From Bolinopsis microptera (Eukaryota > Ctenophora > Tentaculata > Lobata > Bolinopsidae): a stretch of DNA of 64,000 nt. Each line of letters begins with the position of its first letter. Within the stretch, counting starts at the first letter, position 1. Of this stretch, positions 24,767 through 37,900 are shown one piece after another. The notes under the pieces are model-generated. The model saw only the letters and a list, made by a program, of their open reading frames with translations. It searched no databases and had not been told where the DNA came from. Both the position numbers and the translations under genes were made by a program. The stretch lies in assembly GCF_026151205.1 (NCBI RefSeq), contig NC_087081.1, positions 14,725,840 to 14,789,839 of the forward strand, given 5' to 3'.

Positions 24767-25279
24767 AGTGGAGCAATAGCTTGAACGTTAGCAGGAACAA
24801 GAGCTGGAAGGAGAGCAAGCAAAACAATACTATTTTTAGGGCACGGACAAGGGTAGCTGGCTAGTCGCCAACTTCTCACGCCACGCGTTGGAGAAATTCC
24901 AAGAATTAGCTGCTTTGGCAACGTTCCCAGGAATTTGCGTGTAAAAGAAGTGGACGGTTACGATGTTTCATATCACGTGGTGCGCTTTCGTGTCACGTGG
25001 TATAGACTCGGCGTATGCTATTGGTGGCACGTGGTACGCACGTGACGCGCCCACGTGATCGCGCGTCTAACTGTTCTACTATTATCGAGTTCTAATCAGC
25101 AGTATCATTGATTATTGTAAGTCGGAGAATTGAATGATAAACATCAGTTACGACTAAAAAGCGGGCCGGGTTTATACAAATTTCCGGGGCGGGATGATAT
25201 CACCTTGAGATGTTTATCTAACAGCGGGCCGGGCTGAGTGATAATATGATCCCGCGTCGAAATCCCGGAGATATTTATA

Positions 25280-25394
25280 TCAAGAGAAAAGCTGCAACTT
25301 GCAAAATGATTGGAATACAGTGAAATTTGACTTGTACTCCTCCGCAATACTGCTGAAGGACGGAATAGAAAATAAGGGGCGGAGTTATGTGTGT
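25280..25394. other. 115-bp spacer at palindrome centre
   Basis: Unique sequence between the arms; nothing recognised. Confidence 0.7.
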
Positions 25395-25616
25395 TATAAA
25401 TATCTCCGGGATTTCGACGCGGGATCATATTATCACTCAGCCCGGCCCGCTGTTAGATAAACATCTCAAGGTGATATCATCCCGCCCCGGAAATTTGTAT
25501 AAACCCGGCCCGCTTTTTAGTCGTAACTGATGTTTATCATTCAATTCTCCGACTTACAATAATCAATGATACTGCTGATTAGAACTCGATAATAGTAGAA
25601 CAGTTAGACGCGCGAT

Positions 25617-25700
25617 CACGTGGGCGCGTCACGTGCGTACCACGTGCCACCAATAGCATACGCCGAGTCTATACCACGTGACACGAAAGCGCACCACGTG
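25617..25700. promoter_or_regulatory. Cluster of five CACGTG E-boxes (right arm)
   Basis: CACGTG occurs at 25617, 25630, 25641, 25675 and 25695, about 210-290 bp before the recombinase-like frame. The left arm has the mirror cluster near 24974-25057. CACGTG is the core site of bHLH-Zip factors; regulation of the element is inferred. Confidence 0.5.
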
Positions 25701-25907
25701 ATATGAAACATCGTAACCGTCCACTTCTTTTACACGCAAATTCCTGGGAACGTTGCCAAAGCAGCTAATTCTTGGAATTTCTCCAACGCGTGGCGTGAGA
25801 AGTTGGCGACTAGCCAGCTACCCTTGTCCGTGCCCTAAAAATAGTATTGTTTTGCTTGCTCTCCTTCCAGCTCTTGTTCCTGCTAACGTTCAAGCTATTG
25901 CTCCACT

Positions 25908-26135
25908 ATGACAGATCGGTTTGACATTCAGATTGATGAACTGCTTTCCAATCGTGTTCCGGACAGTACAGTTAGAGTCAACAACTGGGCTCTAAACAAA
26001 TTTAATTCTTGGCTTCAGTCATCCAGATTTGCTCGTGACTTCAATGACTTTGACCAAATTCCTGTTCAACGACTCAACTACATTTTAGAGTGCTTTCTTG
26101 TTTCTGTTGGATTTACTACTAAAATTTATTACTAA
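25908..26135 (+). pseudogene. Recombinase N-terminal fragment, right arm
   Basis: Inverted identical copy of the 24539-24766 frame, 75 codons ending VGFTTKIYY and a stop. It may be expressed as a short DNA-binding fragment, but no catalytic residues are present. Confidence 0.5.
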
Positions 26136-26784
26136 AATCAGACCCGTATTCCGAAATAAAAACTATTTTATCACTCTCTTCTAAAGTATAAATCCCTTGT
26201 CGAAATCGCCGGAGATAATTATAATCCATAAACACTTCACGCTCAGGGCTAAATAAATGTAATCCCTCAGCTGGCGCTTCGGGATTACATATTAACACAA
26301 AACTCGTGCGCTGCGCGCACTCGTATGTGTTTATCAGATCATCCCGCTAGCGCGGGATGATCTGTTATATAAACCCTTTGCGTGGCGGGTTTATGTTATT
26401 ATAATTAAGTAATTAGCATCACTGACGCAGATATAAGAAACAGCTTTATCGACACACGCACATTCCGCGTACACATTTCACAGTGTTATTACAAGTCAGT
26501 TTGAATCCGTGCACACTCGCCGGTATAGTGCGCCATCTTATGGGCCACCAAACAACACGTGAGAACTGAGAAGCTCTGCTATTGGCTGGATCGACAACTG
26601 CTCAGGTCTCAGGATTACCATGGTTACCGTGTCATGGTCTACTATAGAGCACGCGCGTGTGCCGTGTATGTGATATTTAGGTATCTTTTTACCGTTCTGC
26701 TGACTTTATTAAAGTGGACTTTTTGCTCGCTTATCCCGTTCTGCAACAAAACTTCCTTTATATTTCGTTATTTTACCTCTTTAA

Positions 26785-27358
26785 CAGCCCAGTTCCACAG
26801 CCCAGTTCCACAGCTCAGTTCCACGGCTCAGTTCGCACAGCTCAGTTCCACGGCTCAGTTCCACGGCTCAGTTCCACAGCCCAGTTCCACAGCCCAGTTC
26901 CACGGCTCAGTTCCACTGCTCAGTTCCACAGCCCAGTTCCACGGCTCAGTTCCACTGCTCAGTTCCACGGCTCAGTCCCACGGCTCAGTTCCACAGCCCA
27001 GTTCCACGGCTCAGTTCCACGACTCAGTTCCACGGCTCAGTTCCACAGCCCAGTTCCACAGCCCAGTTCCACGGCTCAGTTCCACAGCCCAGTTCCACGG
27101 CTCAGTTCCACAGCCCAGTTCCACGGCTCAGTTCCACGGCTCAGTTCCACAGCCCAGTTCCACAGCTCAGTTCCACAGCCCAGTTTCACAGCTCAGTTCC
27201 ACGGCTCAGTTCCACGGCTCAGTTCCACAGCCCAGTTCCACGGCTCAGTTCCACGGCTCAGTTCCACGGCTCAGTTCCACAGCCAAGTTCCACGGCTCAG
27301 TTCCACAGCCCAGTTCCACAGCCCAGTTCCACAGCCCAGTTCCACGGCTGAGTTCCAC
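26785..27358. repeat. 13-bp minisatellite (CAGTTCCACGGCT)
   Basis: About 44 copies of CAGTTCCACGGCT or CAGTTCCACAGCC. Since 13 is not a multiple of 3 the array is open in several frames and makes long false ORFs. Confidence 0.95.
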
Positions 27359-27643
27359 CAAAGTATCGCCCGTTAAATCACCTCTGAAAGCTATTTAACG
27401 GGTGATACTCGTAAAATATCTGTTCCATATATACACTTACAGGACCGTCGACGAGTCCAACTCGGCGCGCGTCCTGGTAGGTTGTAAACCTACAAAAAGC
27501 TATTAATATATCACAGTATCTTTCAGAAAATCAGTGCAACTAGTTTTGTAATCGCACTCCCTGGAAAAAACCGGTGCAATTATGAAAATAATAAGTGGCC
27601 GTCAAATAGGTCAAAAGTGGAGTTATAATACATACTACTGAGT

Positions 27644-28025
27644 ATTTTGAAGAGTCCGTTATAGTTATGAATAATTTAAGTGCTGTTAAAATATTGTTAG
27701 ACTTAGTAACCAAGTATGCTTTGTCGTGTTTATTAAGTTTATAAAGTCGAAATCAATTAATTGTTAACGGGGTAGCCGGTACCTAGTTTTATTGAAAAAT
27801 CCCTTAATTTCCAACCTCCTTATTATTTCTCCCAAGCTATACTTGATAGTACTAATTATAAAACATGAACCCCGACACTAGACTGGACCCTCAGGGTCGG
27901 ACGCTATACGCGACGGAGTTCCCGGATATAATCATGAGCACATTTATGAGTACAGTTAGTGTTCTCTGGGGTGGGTTGGGGTGGGTTGGGGTGTAAACTG
28001 GGAATGTAGGTCGTAGGAATACTTA
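27644..28025. other. No gene seen
   Basis: Unique AT-rich DNA; a short GGGGTGGGTTGGGGTGGGTT run lies near 27970. Confidence 0.4.
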
Positions 28026-29165
<1,140 letters not shown>

Positions 29166-29335
29166 GATATTGAAGTTCGGTTTATTTAGAATAGTAATAA
29201 TAAATCCCAGTCAATACACAATTACAATAAGATGAATAATTAAATACACATTTCTAGCTCCATAGCCTTGTGCGTGATCCAAGCTCACACAGTGTGTCAC
29301 GTCACCAGGTCACCAGTGGTGGTATCACGTGATTT
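29166..29335. other. Spacer between foldback copies
   Basis: No coding or repeat signal seen. Confidence 0.4.
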
Positions 29336-29440
29336 GCAAAGGGCCATATAGAGGCCGTATAGAGGCCATATAGAGGCCGTATAGAGGCCGTATAGTGGCC
29401 GTATAGAGGCCAAACCTAATCGCCCATTTCCCCTTTGCAT
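29336..29440. mobile_element. GGCCGTATA foldback element, copy 3 (half)
   Basis: About seven GGCC(A/G)TATAGA subrepeats ending GGCCAAACCTAATCGCCC. Only one arm is present. Confidence 0.75.
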
Positions 29441-30625
29441 GAACTTGAGCTAAAAATGGGTGCCCAATCATGCTTCTAAGGAATTTGGATTTGAAGAACG
29501 GTCTATGAAATGGCACAAGGCTTATTGTTAGGCATATGGGTGATAGGTGCATAGCAGCGGAAATAATATCCGGATATGAGGCTTCAATAGGACGTCAAGT
29601 ATTGATACCCCGCGTGAAACTGATCACGTCTGATATAAAAATACCGTTCAGTCCGCCTGGCGTACTGCATGACCATCAATAAGAGCCAAGGCCAAACATT
29701 CAACAAAGTAGGACTGTATTTACCTCAACCCGTGATCTCGCATGGCCAACTGTATGTAGGCTTTTCGAGGGGGAAATGTTTTGAAGACATTTATCTGCCT
29801 GCAATTAAAAAATACTTTACAGTTAACGTTGTATTTGAGGTTAAATAGCTTCTCTCTTTATCACTTTTAGCTTATGAAATGAGAGCTGACAGTTGCTTTT
29901 TGCCAGTTACTCTCATTAATTTTATAACACAGTAGCAATAAACAGTTGAGATTTAACGTCCCAAAACATATTTTGTACCATTTTACTGTACCGCATAACT
30001 GAGCTATAAGTTGGAACTGGTGTAGATCCTTGGCTTTCAGAAATAAAATTTGATAAATGGGGAATTGCAATTCCTGCAGGATCCTGCTTCATTTCTGTTT
30101 TGAAAGCCTATGGTAACTATTGGGCTAAGTATCATAAATAGATTTATATATATCACCGAACCAAAAATGCATGGATGAGATTTACATTTTATTTTTATGT
30201 TTGAGACTATTTAAGTTTGCACCAGTACAGAGTTTGCGCCAGAGTTAGCACCAGCGTCAGACTTTGATACGAATTTAATAAACATTTAGTTTGGGGGGGG
30301 GGGGGGGGGGGGGAGGAAGTTGACTGGACGATCAGGCCACTGCAGCTCGAGGAGCACATTCCTTTTAGTGCCATTCAAATTTCGACGAGGCCAGTACGAC
30401 ATTAATTTGAGATCTACAAAATTATGTTTCCTGATTATTGCCATCAAAAATTCGACGATAATTTTTCAAACAGGCAGGCTAAAAGGAGTGTAAACGACGG
30501 CTCAGAATCCCAACGGCTGAGACCAATAGCTCAATAGTACGTATTTATCTTTCACATAAACCTATATTCGTTGATTTAAGTTAAATACTATTGGATACGT
30601 GAGGGCACTCCGAATAGAATTGCTC
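29441..30625. other. No gene; poly-G tract
   Basis: Unique DNA with no supported frame. A run of about 22 G at 30293-30314 is interrupted only near its end. Confidence 0.4.
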
Positions 30626-30828
30626 ACCTATAAAGGCCGTATAGAGGCCGTATAGAGGCCGTATAAAGGCCGTATAGTGGCCGTGTAGTGGCCGTATAGA
30701 GGCCGTATAAAGGCCATATAGAGGCCGTATAAAGGCCATATAGAGGCCGTATAAAGGCCATATAGAGGCCGTATAAAGGCCATATACTGCCCTATAGAGG
30801 CCAAACCTTATCGCCCAATTTCCCACGT
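30626..30828. mobile_element. GGCCGTATA foldback element, copy 4 (half)
   Basis: About 14 GGCCGTATAGA or GGCCGTATAAA subrepeats ending GGCCAAACCTTATCGCCC. It has the same terminal string as copies 1 and 3. Confidence 0.75.
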
Positions 30829-32365
30829 TTCGATCACCATGGTAACGTGATGAGCTGACCAATGTACTACGGTACCATGGTGATTGTAAGACTACAGTCG
30901 CACAGTCTGTCTATGACTGTAGTCTTACAATTTGGAATGATCGTTTCGGGAGCATGGCTCTAGCATTACATGGTCCACACATGGTCCACACAATTCAAAT
31001 TTAACCTCAATTTCCGAGCGTGCTAAATCACTCTACAGTCGATATTCGAGATTGTTCTAAAAAGGCCCCCGACAGTTGAAAACAACTTCAATCGATGTAT
31101 TTTCGGACGCTGATTCCGAATCAGCCCCCTTGATATAGAGTTAAAATGCTCCCCTGACGAGATATTGGCGAAACACTGTCTCGATCACGTGATATGATTG
31201 TAAAGGAAGTTAGTCTAATTTATCGTCAGGTTTAGAGTTTCAGCATATGCTTTTGTTAAGGATTAGGTTAGGGTTAGGGTTGGGATCAGATTAGAGGGGT
31301 AGGGTTTTGAATAGTCGTTCGGGACCAGCTAGAGAACGGGTTGAAAAAGTCACGTGACAGTCGAGTGTAGAGTGATTAATCATCATCCCTCAATTTCAAT
31401 GATGACGCAATTTCACTTTTACCAATTTCCCCATTATTTTCTGATTTTACTTTTTACCATTTCGGCAATTTGTTAAATTCACATAATTACCCCCACACAA
31501 TTACAATCATCGCCGTCAGTACTTACTTAATACGTCAGTAATACAAACTCGATTTATTTATTTTTCTAAAACTAGCATTATATAACATTTCTAAATTATC
31601 CCTACACACTTGTAAATAATTAGAATTGTGTAACTTAAATTATTTCAGAATTACAACTATTGTGTACTCAATAAAGTAATTATCACTTTTGTATCCTTGT
31701 ATCCTTGTATCCTTGTATCTTACTTACTTAGATTTATAAATTAACGTCACAGATTACATACGATTGTAGGGCTCATTGTTAAGAAAACTCCCTTTTCAAT
31801 CGTCACACGTTGCATGACTTTGACGCATGTTGTGACAAAACGAAATGACCTGTTTTCTTCGTTAAGCATTGCCTGGCTCAACTCTGCTTAATGATCGTGC
31901 ATCATGCAGATGTTTTAGCAGATGCCGGTTTTAATTTCTGATCAATCAATCAAAATGGCTTACTCACCGATCTGCTTGTCAACAGATTACGTTACTCCGC
32001 AAATTGCGCACTTCGGGGACTCTCAAAATGAGCCTAAATTCTTCAAATAATGAACAACTTTCATTTCCTTGGGAATCTCTTTCACACGACTTAAGCTGAA
32101 CATCCTGAAAGTTCAATTCATTGAAAGCTCTTTATGTGTACTGTGTGTGCTGGCTCACTATATATTTATGTGTACTGAAAACCACGTGACTAGTTGTGTC
32201 ACTAGTTGTGTTCGTGTTGCTTGTTGAGCTGTGTTAGTGCTAAGCTGTGCGCTAACTCGCGCTCTTTAACTAGACTTTTAGCTGTTGTTGTGTTGTGTTG
32301 GGGACTATGTCACTAGTTCACGTGAACGAAAGTACTTTTGGTTTCCAGTTTTTGTTTCAATCCCA
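30829..32365. other. No supported gene
   Basis: Mostly AT-rich unique DNA. A perfect hairpin at about 30886-30928 (TGTAAGACTACAGTC and its inverse around CGCACAGTCTGTCTA) and a GGTTAGGGTTAGGGTTGGG run near 31267 are the only structures noticed. Confidence 0.4.
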
Positions 32366-32512
32366 TAAATAGGGACATCTCATAGCTGAGTAATCTAAAG
32401 TAGTTTTCTCATAGTTTCTTCTTACTTTTAGCTGAGTAATCTAAAGTAGTTTTCTCATAGTTTCTTCTTACTCATAGCTGAGTAATCTAAAGTAGTTTTC
32501 TCATAGTTTCTG
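32366..32512. repeat. 48-bp minisatellite, left part
   Basis: Three copies of the TAGCTGAGTAATCTAAAGTA unit that continues at 33350. Confidence 0.9.
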
Positions 32513-32538
32513 TTGTATCCCTTACATTTCCTCACAGT

Positions 32539-32781
32539 AACATCCCAACCGAGGTTGGCTACAACGTTTTTTCAAGTCAAGTTCTTAGATATGGTAATGT
32601 TTGCACTAGATTGGATATCTTTACCTCCCATCTTCACAAAATATTCAAAATTCTAATTGATAGAGGATATAGCCGTGATAGACTGATTAAAGGCATTAAA
32701 CGTTGTCGGAGGAAATATGATAACGTTTTCAGGAAGTTCGGTATTCTAGATGACCGTAACATTATTAAAGAACTCCCCTGA
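32539..32781 (+). pseudogene. Probable C-terminal fragment of a reverse transcriptase
   Basis: An open frame of 80 codons without an ATG reads IPTEVGYNVFSSQVLRYGN, then ILIDRGYSRDRLIKGIKRC, then YDNVFRKFGI and a stop. The pattern SSQ-LRY, RGY and a basic helix followed by KFG is typical of the tail of reverse transcriptases from some invertebrate retroelements; the family is not fixed. It follows TTACATTTCCTCACAG, which looks like a splice acceptor. With its downstream sequence it interrupts the 48-bp array. The rest of the enzyme is missing. Confidence 0.4.
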
Positions 32782-33349
32782 TATCTTTTGATTTATTGAA
32801 ACACGGGTACTAACTCTGCTAAACTGAACAAATTCTGAAACTTAGGTGAATAAGTGTACAACGTGCTAAACCGAAGTTCAGACTGACCAGTGAAAATGGG
32901 CGAGGGTACCAAGTGTCATTTTAATTAGAAGTTTTAGTCAGTGATTTATTATTGAAGCTTGTAATTACAATTTCTAATGCTCCTATGAATACTTTAATTA
33001 ATTGTTTGTCCCGTTATTCTTTTTCCTTCCTCTTTTCCTTGTCATCCCCTTTAGTTTTAAGATTCTTGCTATAAATGGCTACAGCTAACACTATTAATGC
33101 TAAGTACCAAACAACAAGTGGGAGGTGGATCGTTGGTACCATTAAATCGATTTAACACCGCAATTCCAGTCGCAAGCCTGGGACCACTACTAGCATAGTC
33201 ACAACATCTACAAAGCTGCCATATAGCCTGACTGACAATTTTCTCGACTGACTGACAATGTTTCTTCTTTTTCCCCATTTAGAATACAAAGATTAGTACA
33301 TTTTAGCTTATGATTAATATTATATTTTTACCTATAGTTTACCTAGATT
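32782..33349. other. Unique insert between array halves
   Basis: This sequence follows the reverse transcriptase tail and is probably the 3' part of the same insert. No other coding is supported. Confidence 0.4.
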
Positions 33350-34605
33350 CTTACTTTTAGCTGAGTAATCTAAAGTAGTTTTCTCATAGTTTCTTCTTAC
33401 TTGTAGCTGAGTAATCTAAAGTAGTTTTATCTCATAGTTTCTTCTTACTTTTAGCTGAGTAATCTAAAGTAGTTTTATCATAGTTTCTTCTTACTTGTAG
33501 CTGAGTAATCTAAAGTAGTTGTATCTCATAGTTTCTTCTTACTTTTAGCTGAGTAATCTAAAGTAGTTTTATCTCATAGTTTCTTCTTACTTTTAGCTGA
33601 GTAATCTAAAGTAGTTTTATCTCATAGTTTCTTCTTACTTTTAGCTGAGTAATCTAAAGTAGTTTTATCTCATAGTTTCTTCTTACTTTTAGCTGAGTAA
33701 TCTAAAGTAGTTTTATCATAGTTTCTTCTTACTTTTAGCTGAGTAATCTAAAGTAGTTTTATTTCATAGTTTCTTCTTACTTTTAACTGAGTAATCTAAA
33801 GTAGTTTTATCTCATAGTTTCTTCTTACTTTTAGCTGAGTAATCTAAAGTAGTTTTATCTCATAGTTTCTTCTTACTTTTAGCTGAGTAATCTAAAGTAG
33901 TTTTATCCCATAGTTTCTTCTTACTTTTAGCTGAGTAATCTAAAGTTGTTTTATCTCATAGTTTCTTCTTACTTTTAGCTGAGTAATCTAAAGTTGTTTT
34001 ATCTCATAGTTTCTTCTTACTTTTAGCTGAGTAATCTAAAGTAGTTTTATCATAGTTTCTTCTTACTTTTAGCTGAGTAATCTAAAGTAGTTTTATCTCA
34101 TAGTTTCTTCTTACTTTTAGCTGAGTAATCTAAAGTAGTTTTATCTCATAGTTTCTTCTTACTTTTAGCTGAGTAATCTAAAGTAGTTTTATCTCATAGT
34201 TTCTTCTTACTTTTAGCTGAGTAATCTAAAGTAGTTTTATCTCATAGTTTCTTCTTACTTTTAACTGAGTAATCTAAAGTAGTTTTATCTCATAGTTTCT
34301 TCTTACTTTTAGCTGAGTAATCTAAAGTAGTTTTATCTCATAGTTTCTTCTTACTTTTAGCTGAGTAATCTAAAGTAGTTTTCTCATAGTTTCTTCTTAC
34401 TTGTAGCTGAGTAATCTAAAGTAGTTTTCTCATAGTTTCTTCTTACTTGTAGCTGAGTAATCTAAAGTAGTTTTCTCATAGTTTCTTCTTACTTGTAGCT
34501 GAGTAATCTAAAGTAGTTTTCTCATAGTTTCTTCTTACTTGTAGCTGAGTAATCTAAAGTAGTTTTCTCATAGTTTCTTCTTACTTTTAGCTGAATAATC
34601 TAAAA
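33350..34605. repeat. 48-bp minisatellite, right part
   Basis: About 26 copies of a unit containing TTAGCTGAGTAATCTAAAGT, AGTTTTATCTCATAG and TTTCTTCTTACTT. Left-end and right-end copies carry the shorter TTTTCTCATAG form; central copies carry TTTTATCTCATAG. Confidence 0.95.
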
Positions 34606-34844
34606 GTCTGAACGATGTCACTGCAGTGTAATTAAACAGCTACTTTTTATCGCTACTTGCACTACTCAATCATTAATTTCGTGTTTTTAACTAAAGCTTT
34701 CTTTATATCTCGCTTGATATCTAGTTTTATATTTGTTTTTTCTTCACTATTTAAGTATTTAGAGCTCAATACACTTGTTCATTTGTTATTGGTCATGACT
34801 AAACAATTCGCTGTATTTAGAGACCTGACTTGACACAAAAGGAA
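34606..34844 (+). promoter_or_regulatory. Upstream region of gene A
   Basis: AT-rich leader region with an inverted CCAAT-type ATTGGTCATGAC at about 34788 and a weak TATA-like TATTTAAGTATT near 34749. It lies between the 48-bp array and the start codon of gene A. Promoter function is inferred from position. Confidence 0.3.
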
Positions 34845-34953
34845 ATGTTGTTGCGTCTTTCCCTTCTGGTGCTATGTATCGGGGGAGTTATAGCGAAACC
34901 TCACAGATCAGTCGGAATGAAAAACCTTATACTTCCCTCTGGGGAGAAGGATA
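34845..34953 (+). CDS. Gene A exon 1: signal peptide
   Basis: MLLRLSLLVLCIGGVIAKPH has a short basic start, a hydrophobic core and a likely cleavage after IA. The exon ends in phase 1 at GTAAGT. Confidence 0.85.
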
Positions 34954-37900
34954 GTAAGTACTTATCTGTTACATACATGTTACCATGACTGTTACATAGT
35001 ACATACATGTTACATTTTATCTTACGACTTTATATATAAGCATACTTCTCCATGTACTCATGATATAACGAATTAACCCTCAGAACCGAACATGTTGTTC
35101 ACGAAAGAACCCCGTCCCTCAACAATGACAACACTCGGTAGTTCAGTGACTCTCTCCTGTGCTGGAACTAGTAGTTTACCAACTGGGGAGCCAAGTGTTT
35201 CCTGGCTCTTTACTCCTAAAATAACTCCCGACATCAAGTTAGTACTCGATACTTTACTCCTAAAATAACTCCCGACATCAAGTTAGTACTCAATACTTCA
35301 CTCCTAAAATAACTCCCGACATCAAGTTAGTACTCGATACTTCACTCCTAAAATAACTCCCGACATCAAGTTAGTACTCGATACTTCACTCCTAAAATAA
35401 CTCCCGACATCAAGTTAGTACTCAATACTTCACTCCTAAAATAACTCCCGACATCAAGTTAGTACTCAATACTTCACTCCTAAAATAACTCCCGACATCA
35501 AGTTAGTACTCAATACTTCACTCCTAAAATAACTCCCGACATCAAGTTAGTACTCAATACTTCACTCCTAAAATAACTCCCGACATCAAGTTAGTACTCA
35601 ATACTTCACTCCTAAAATAACTCCCGACATCAAGTTAGTACTCAATACTTCACTCCTATAATAACTCCCGACATCAAGTTAGTACTCAATACTTCACTCC
35701 TAAAATAACTCCCGACATCAAGTTAGTACTCATTACTTCACTCCTAAAATAACTCCCGACATCAAGTTAGTACTTAATACTTCACTCCTAAAATAACTCC
35801 CGACATCAAGTTAGTACTCAATACTTCACTCCTAAAATAACTCCCGACATCAAGTTAGCACTCAATACTTCACTCCTAAAATAACTCCCGACATCAAGTT
35901 AGTACTCAATACTTCACTCCTAAAATAACTCCCGACATCAAGTTAGTACTCAATACTTCACTCCTAAAATAACTCCCGACATCAAGTTAGTACTCAATAC
36001 TTCACTCCTAAAATAACTCCCGACATCAAGTTAGTACTCAATACTTCACTCCTAAAATAACTCCCGACATCAAGTTAGTACTCAATACTTCACTCCTAAA
36101 ATAACTCCCGACATCAAGTTAGTACTCAATACTTCACTCCTAAAATAACTCCCGACATCAAGTTAGTACTCAATACTTCACTCCTAAAATAACTCCCGAC
36201 ATCAAGTTAGTACTCAATACTTCACTCCTAAAATAACTCCCGACATCAAGTTAGTACTCAATACTTCACTCCTAAAATAACTCCCGACATCAAGTTAGTA
36301 CTCAATACTTCACTCCTAAAATAACTCCCGACATCAAGTTAGTACTCAATACTTCACTCCTAAAATAACTCCCGACATCAAGTTAGTACTCAATACTTCA
36401 CTCCTAAAATAACTCCCGACATCAAGTTAGTACTCAATACTTCACTCCTAAAATAACTCCCGACATCAAGTTAGTACTCAATACTTCACTCCTAAAATAA
36501 CTCCCGACATCAAGTTAGTACTCAATACTTCACTCCTAAAATAACTCCCGACATCAAGTTAGTACTCAATACTTCACTCCTAAAATAACTCCCGACATCA
36601 AGTTAGTACTCAATACTTCACTCCTAAAATAACTCCCGACATCAAGTTAGTACTCAATACTTCACTCCTAAAATAACTCCCGACATCAAGTTAGTACTCA
36701 ATACTTCACTCCTAAAATAACTCCCGACATCAAGTTAGTACTCAATACTTCACTCCTAAAATAACTCCCGACATCAAGTTAGTACTCAATACTTCACTCC
36801 TAAAATAACTCCCGACATCAAGTTAGTACTCAATACTTCACTCCTAAAATAACTCCCGACATCAAGTTAGTACTCAATACTTCACTCCTAAAATAACTCC
36901 CGACATCAAGTTAGTACTCAATACTTCACTCCTAAAATAACTCCCGACATCAAGTTAGTACTCAATACTTCACTCCTAAAATAACTCCCGACATCAAGTT
37001 AGTACTCAATACTTCACTCCTAAAATAACTCCCGACATCAAGTTAGTACTCAATACTTCACTCCTAAAATAACTCCCGACATCAAGTTAGTACTCAATAC
37101 TTCACTCCTAAAATAACTCCCGACATCAAGTTAGTACTCAATACTTCACTCCTAAAATAACTCCCGACATCAAGTTAGTACTCAATACTTCACTCCTAAA
37201 ATAACTCCCGACATCAAGTTAGTACTCAATACTTCACTCCTAAAATAACTCCCGACATCAAGTTAGTACTCAATACTTCACTCCTAAAATAACTCCCGAC
37301 ATCAAGTTAGTACTCAATACTTCACTCCTAAAATAACTCCCGACATCAAGTTAGTACTCAATACTTCACTCCTAAAATAACTCCCGACATCAAGTTAGTA
37401 CTCAATACTTCACTCCTAAAATAACTCCCGACATCAAGTTAGTACTCAATACTTCACTCCTAAAATAACTCCCGACATCAAGTTAGTACTCAATACTTCA
37501 CTCCTAAAATAACTCCCGACATCAAGTTAGTACTCAATACTTCACTCCTAAAATAACTCCCGACATCAAGTTAGTACTCAATACTTCACTCCTAAAATAA
37601 CTCCCGACATCAAGTTAGTACTCAATACTTCACTCCTAAAATAACTCCCGACATCAAGTTAGTACTCAATACTTCACTCCTAAAATAACTCCCGACATCA
37701 AGTTAGTACTCAATACTTCACTCCTAAAATAACTCCCGACATCAAGTTAGTACTCAATACTTCACTCCTAAAATAACTCCCGACATCAAGTTAGTACTCA
37801 ATACTTCACTCCTAAAATAACTCCCGACATCAAGTTAGTACTCAATACTTCACTCCTAAAATAACTCCCGACATCAAGTTAGTACTCAATACTTCACTCC

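Larger units (their letters stand above)
24273..26401. mobile_element. Palindromic element, two 1007-bp arms
   Basis: The arms are 24273-25279 and 25395-26401, each exactly 1007 bp, around a 115-bp spacer. They appear essentially identical wherever compared. Each arm has subterminal hairpins, such as AGATCATCCCGC paired with GCGGGATGATCT. Each arm encodes the same 75-residue frame related to tyrosine recombinases. Equal length and identity point to recent origin or arm-to-arm gene conversion. No certain target duplication is seen. Confidence 0.85.
23739..27643. mobile_element. Composite inverted-repeat element, 121-bp ends
   Basis: The left end (23739-23859) and right end (27523-27643) are inverted copies of 121 bp each, for example TATAACTCCACTTTTGACC and GGAGTGCGATTACAAAACTA on the left. 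The copies differ at a few bases. Inside are a second, near-perfect palindrome (24273-26401), a 13-bp minisatellite and ACGGGTGATAC motifs next to both ends. No clear target duplication is visible. It looks like a non-autonomous DNA transposon that received a younger insertion. The superfamily is unknown. Confidence 0.7.

Noticed and set aside
26559-27398. 279- and 220-codon overlapping frames with SSTAQFHGSVP
   Set aside because: The 13-bp minisatellite is open in two frames; nothing else in them looks coding.
33350-34605. CRISPR array
   Set aside because: Units are contiguous tandem copies without unique spacers, and the context is an animal genome. The same applies to the other arrays.
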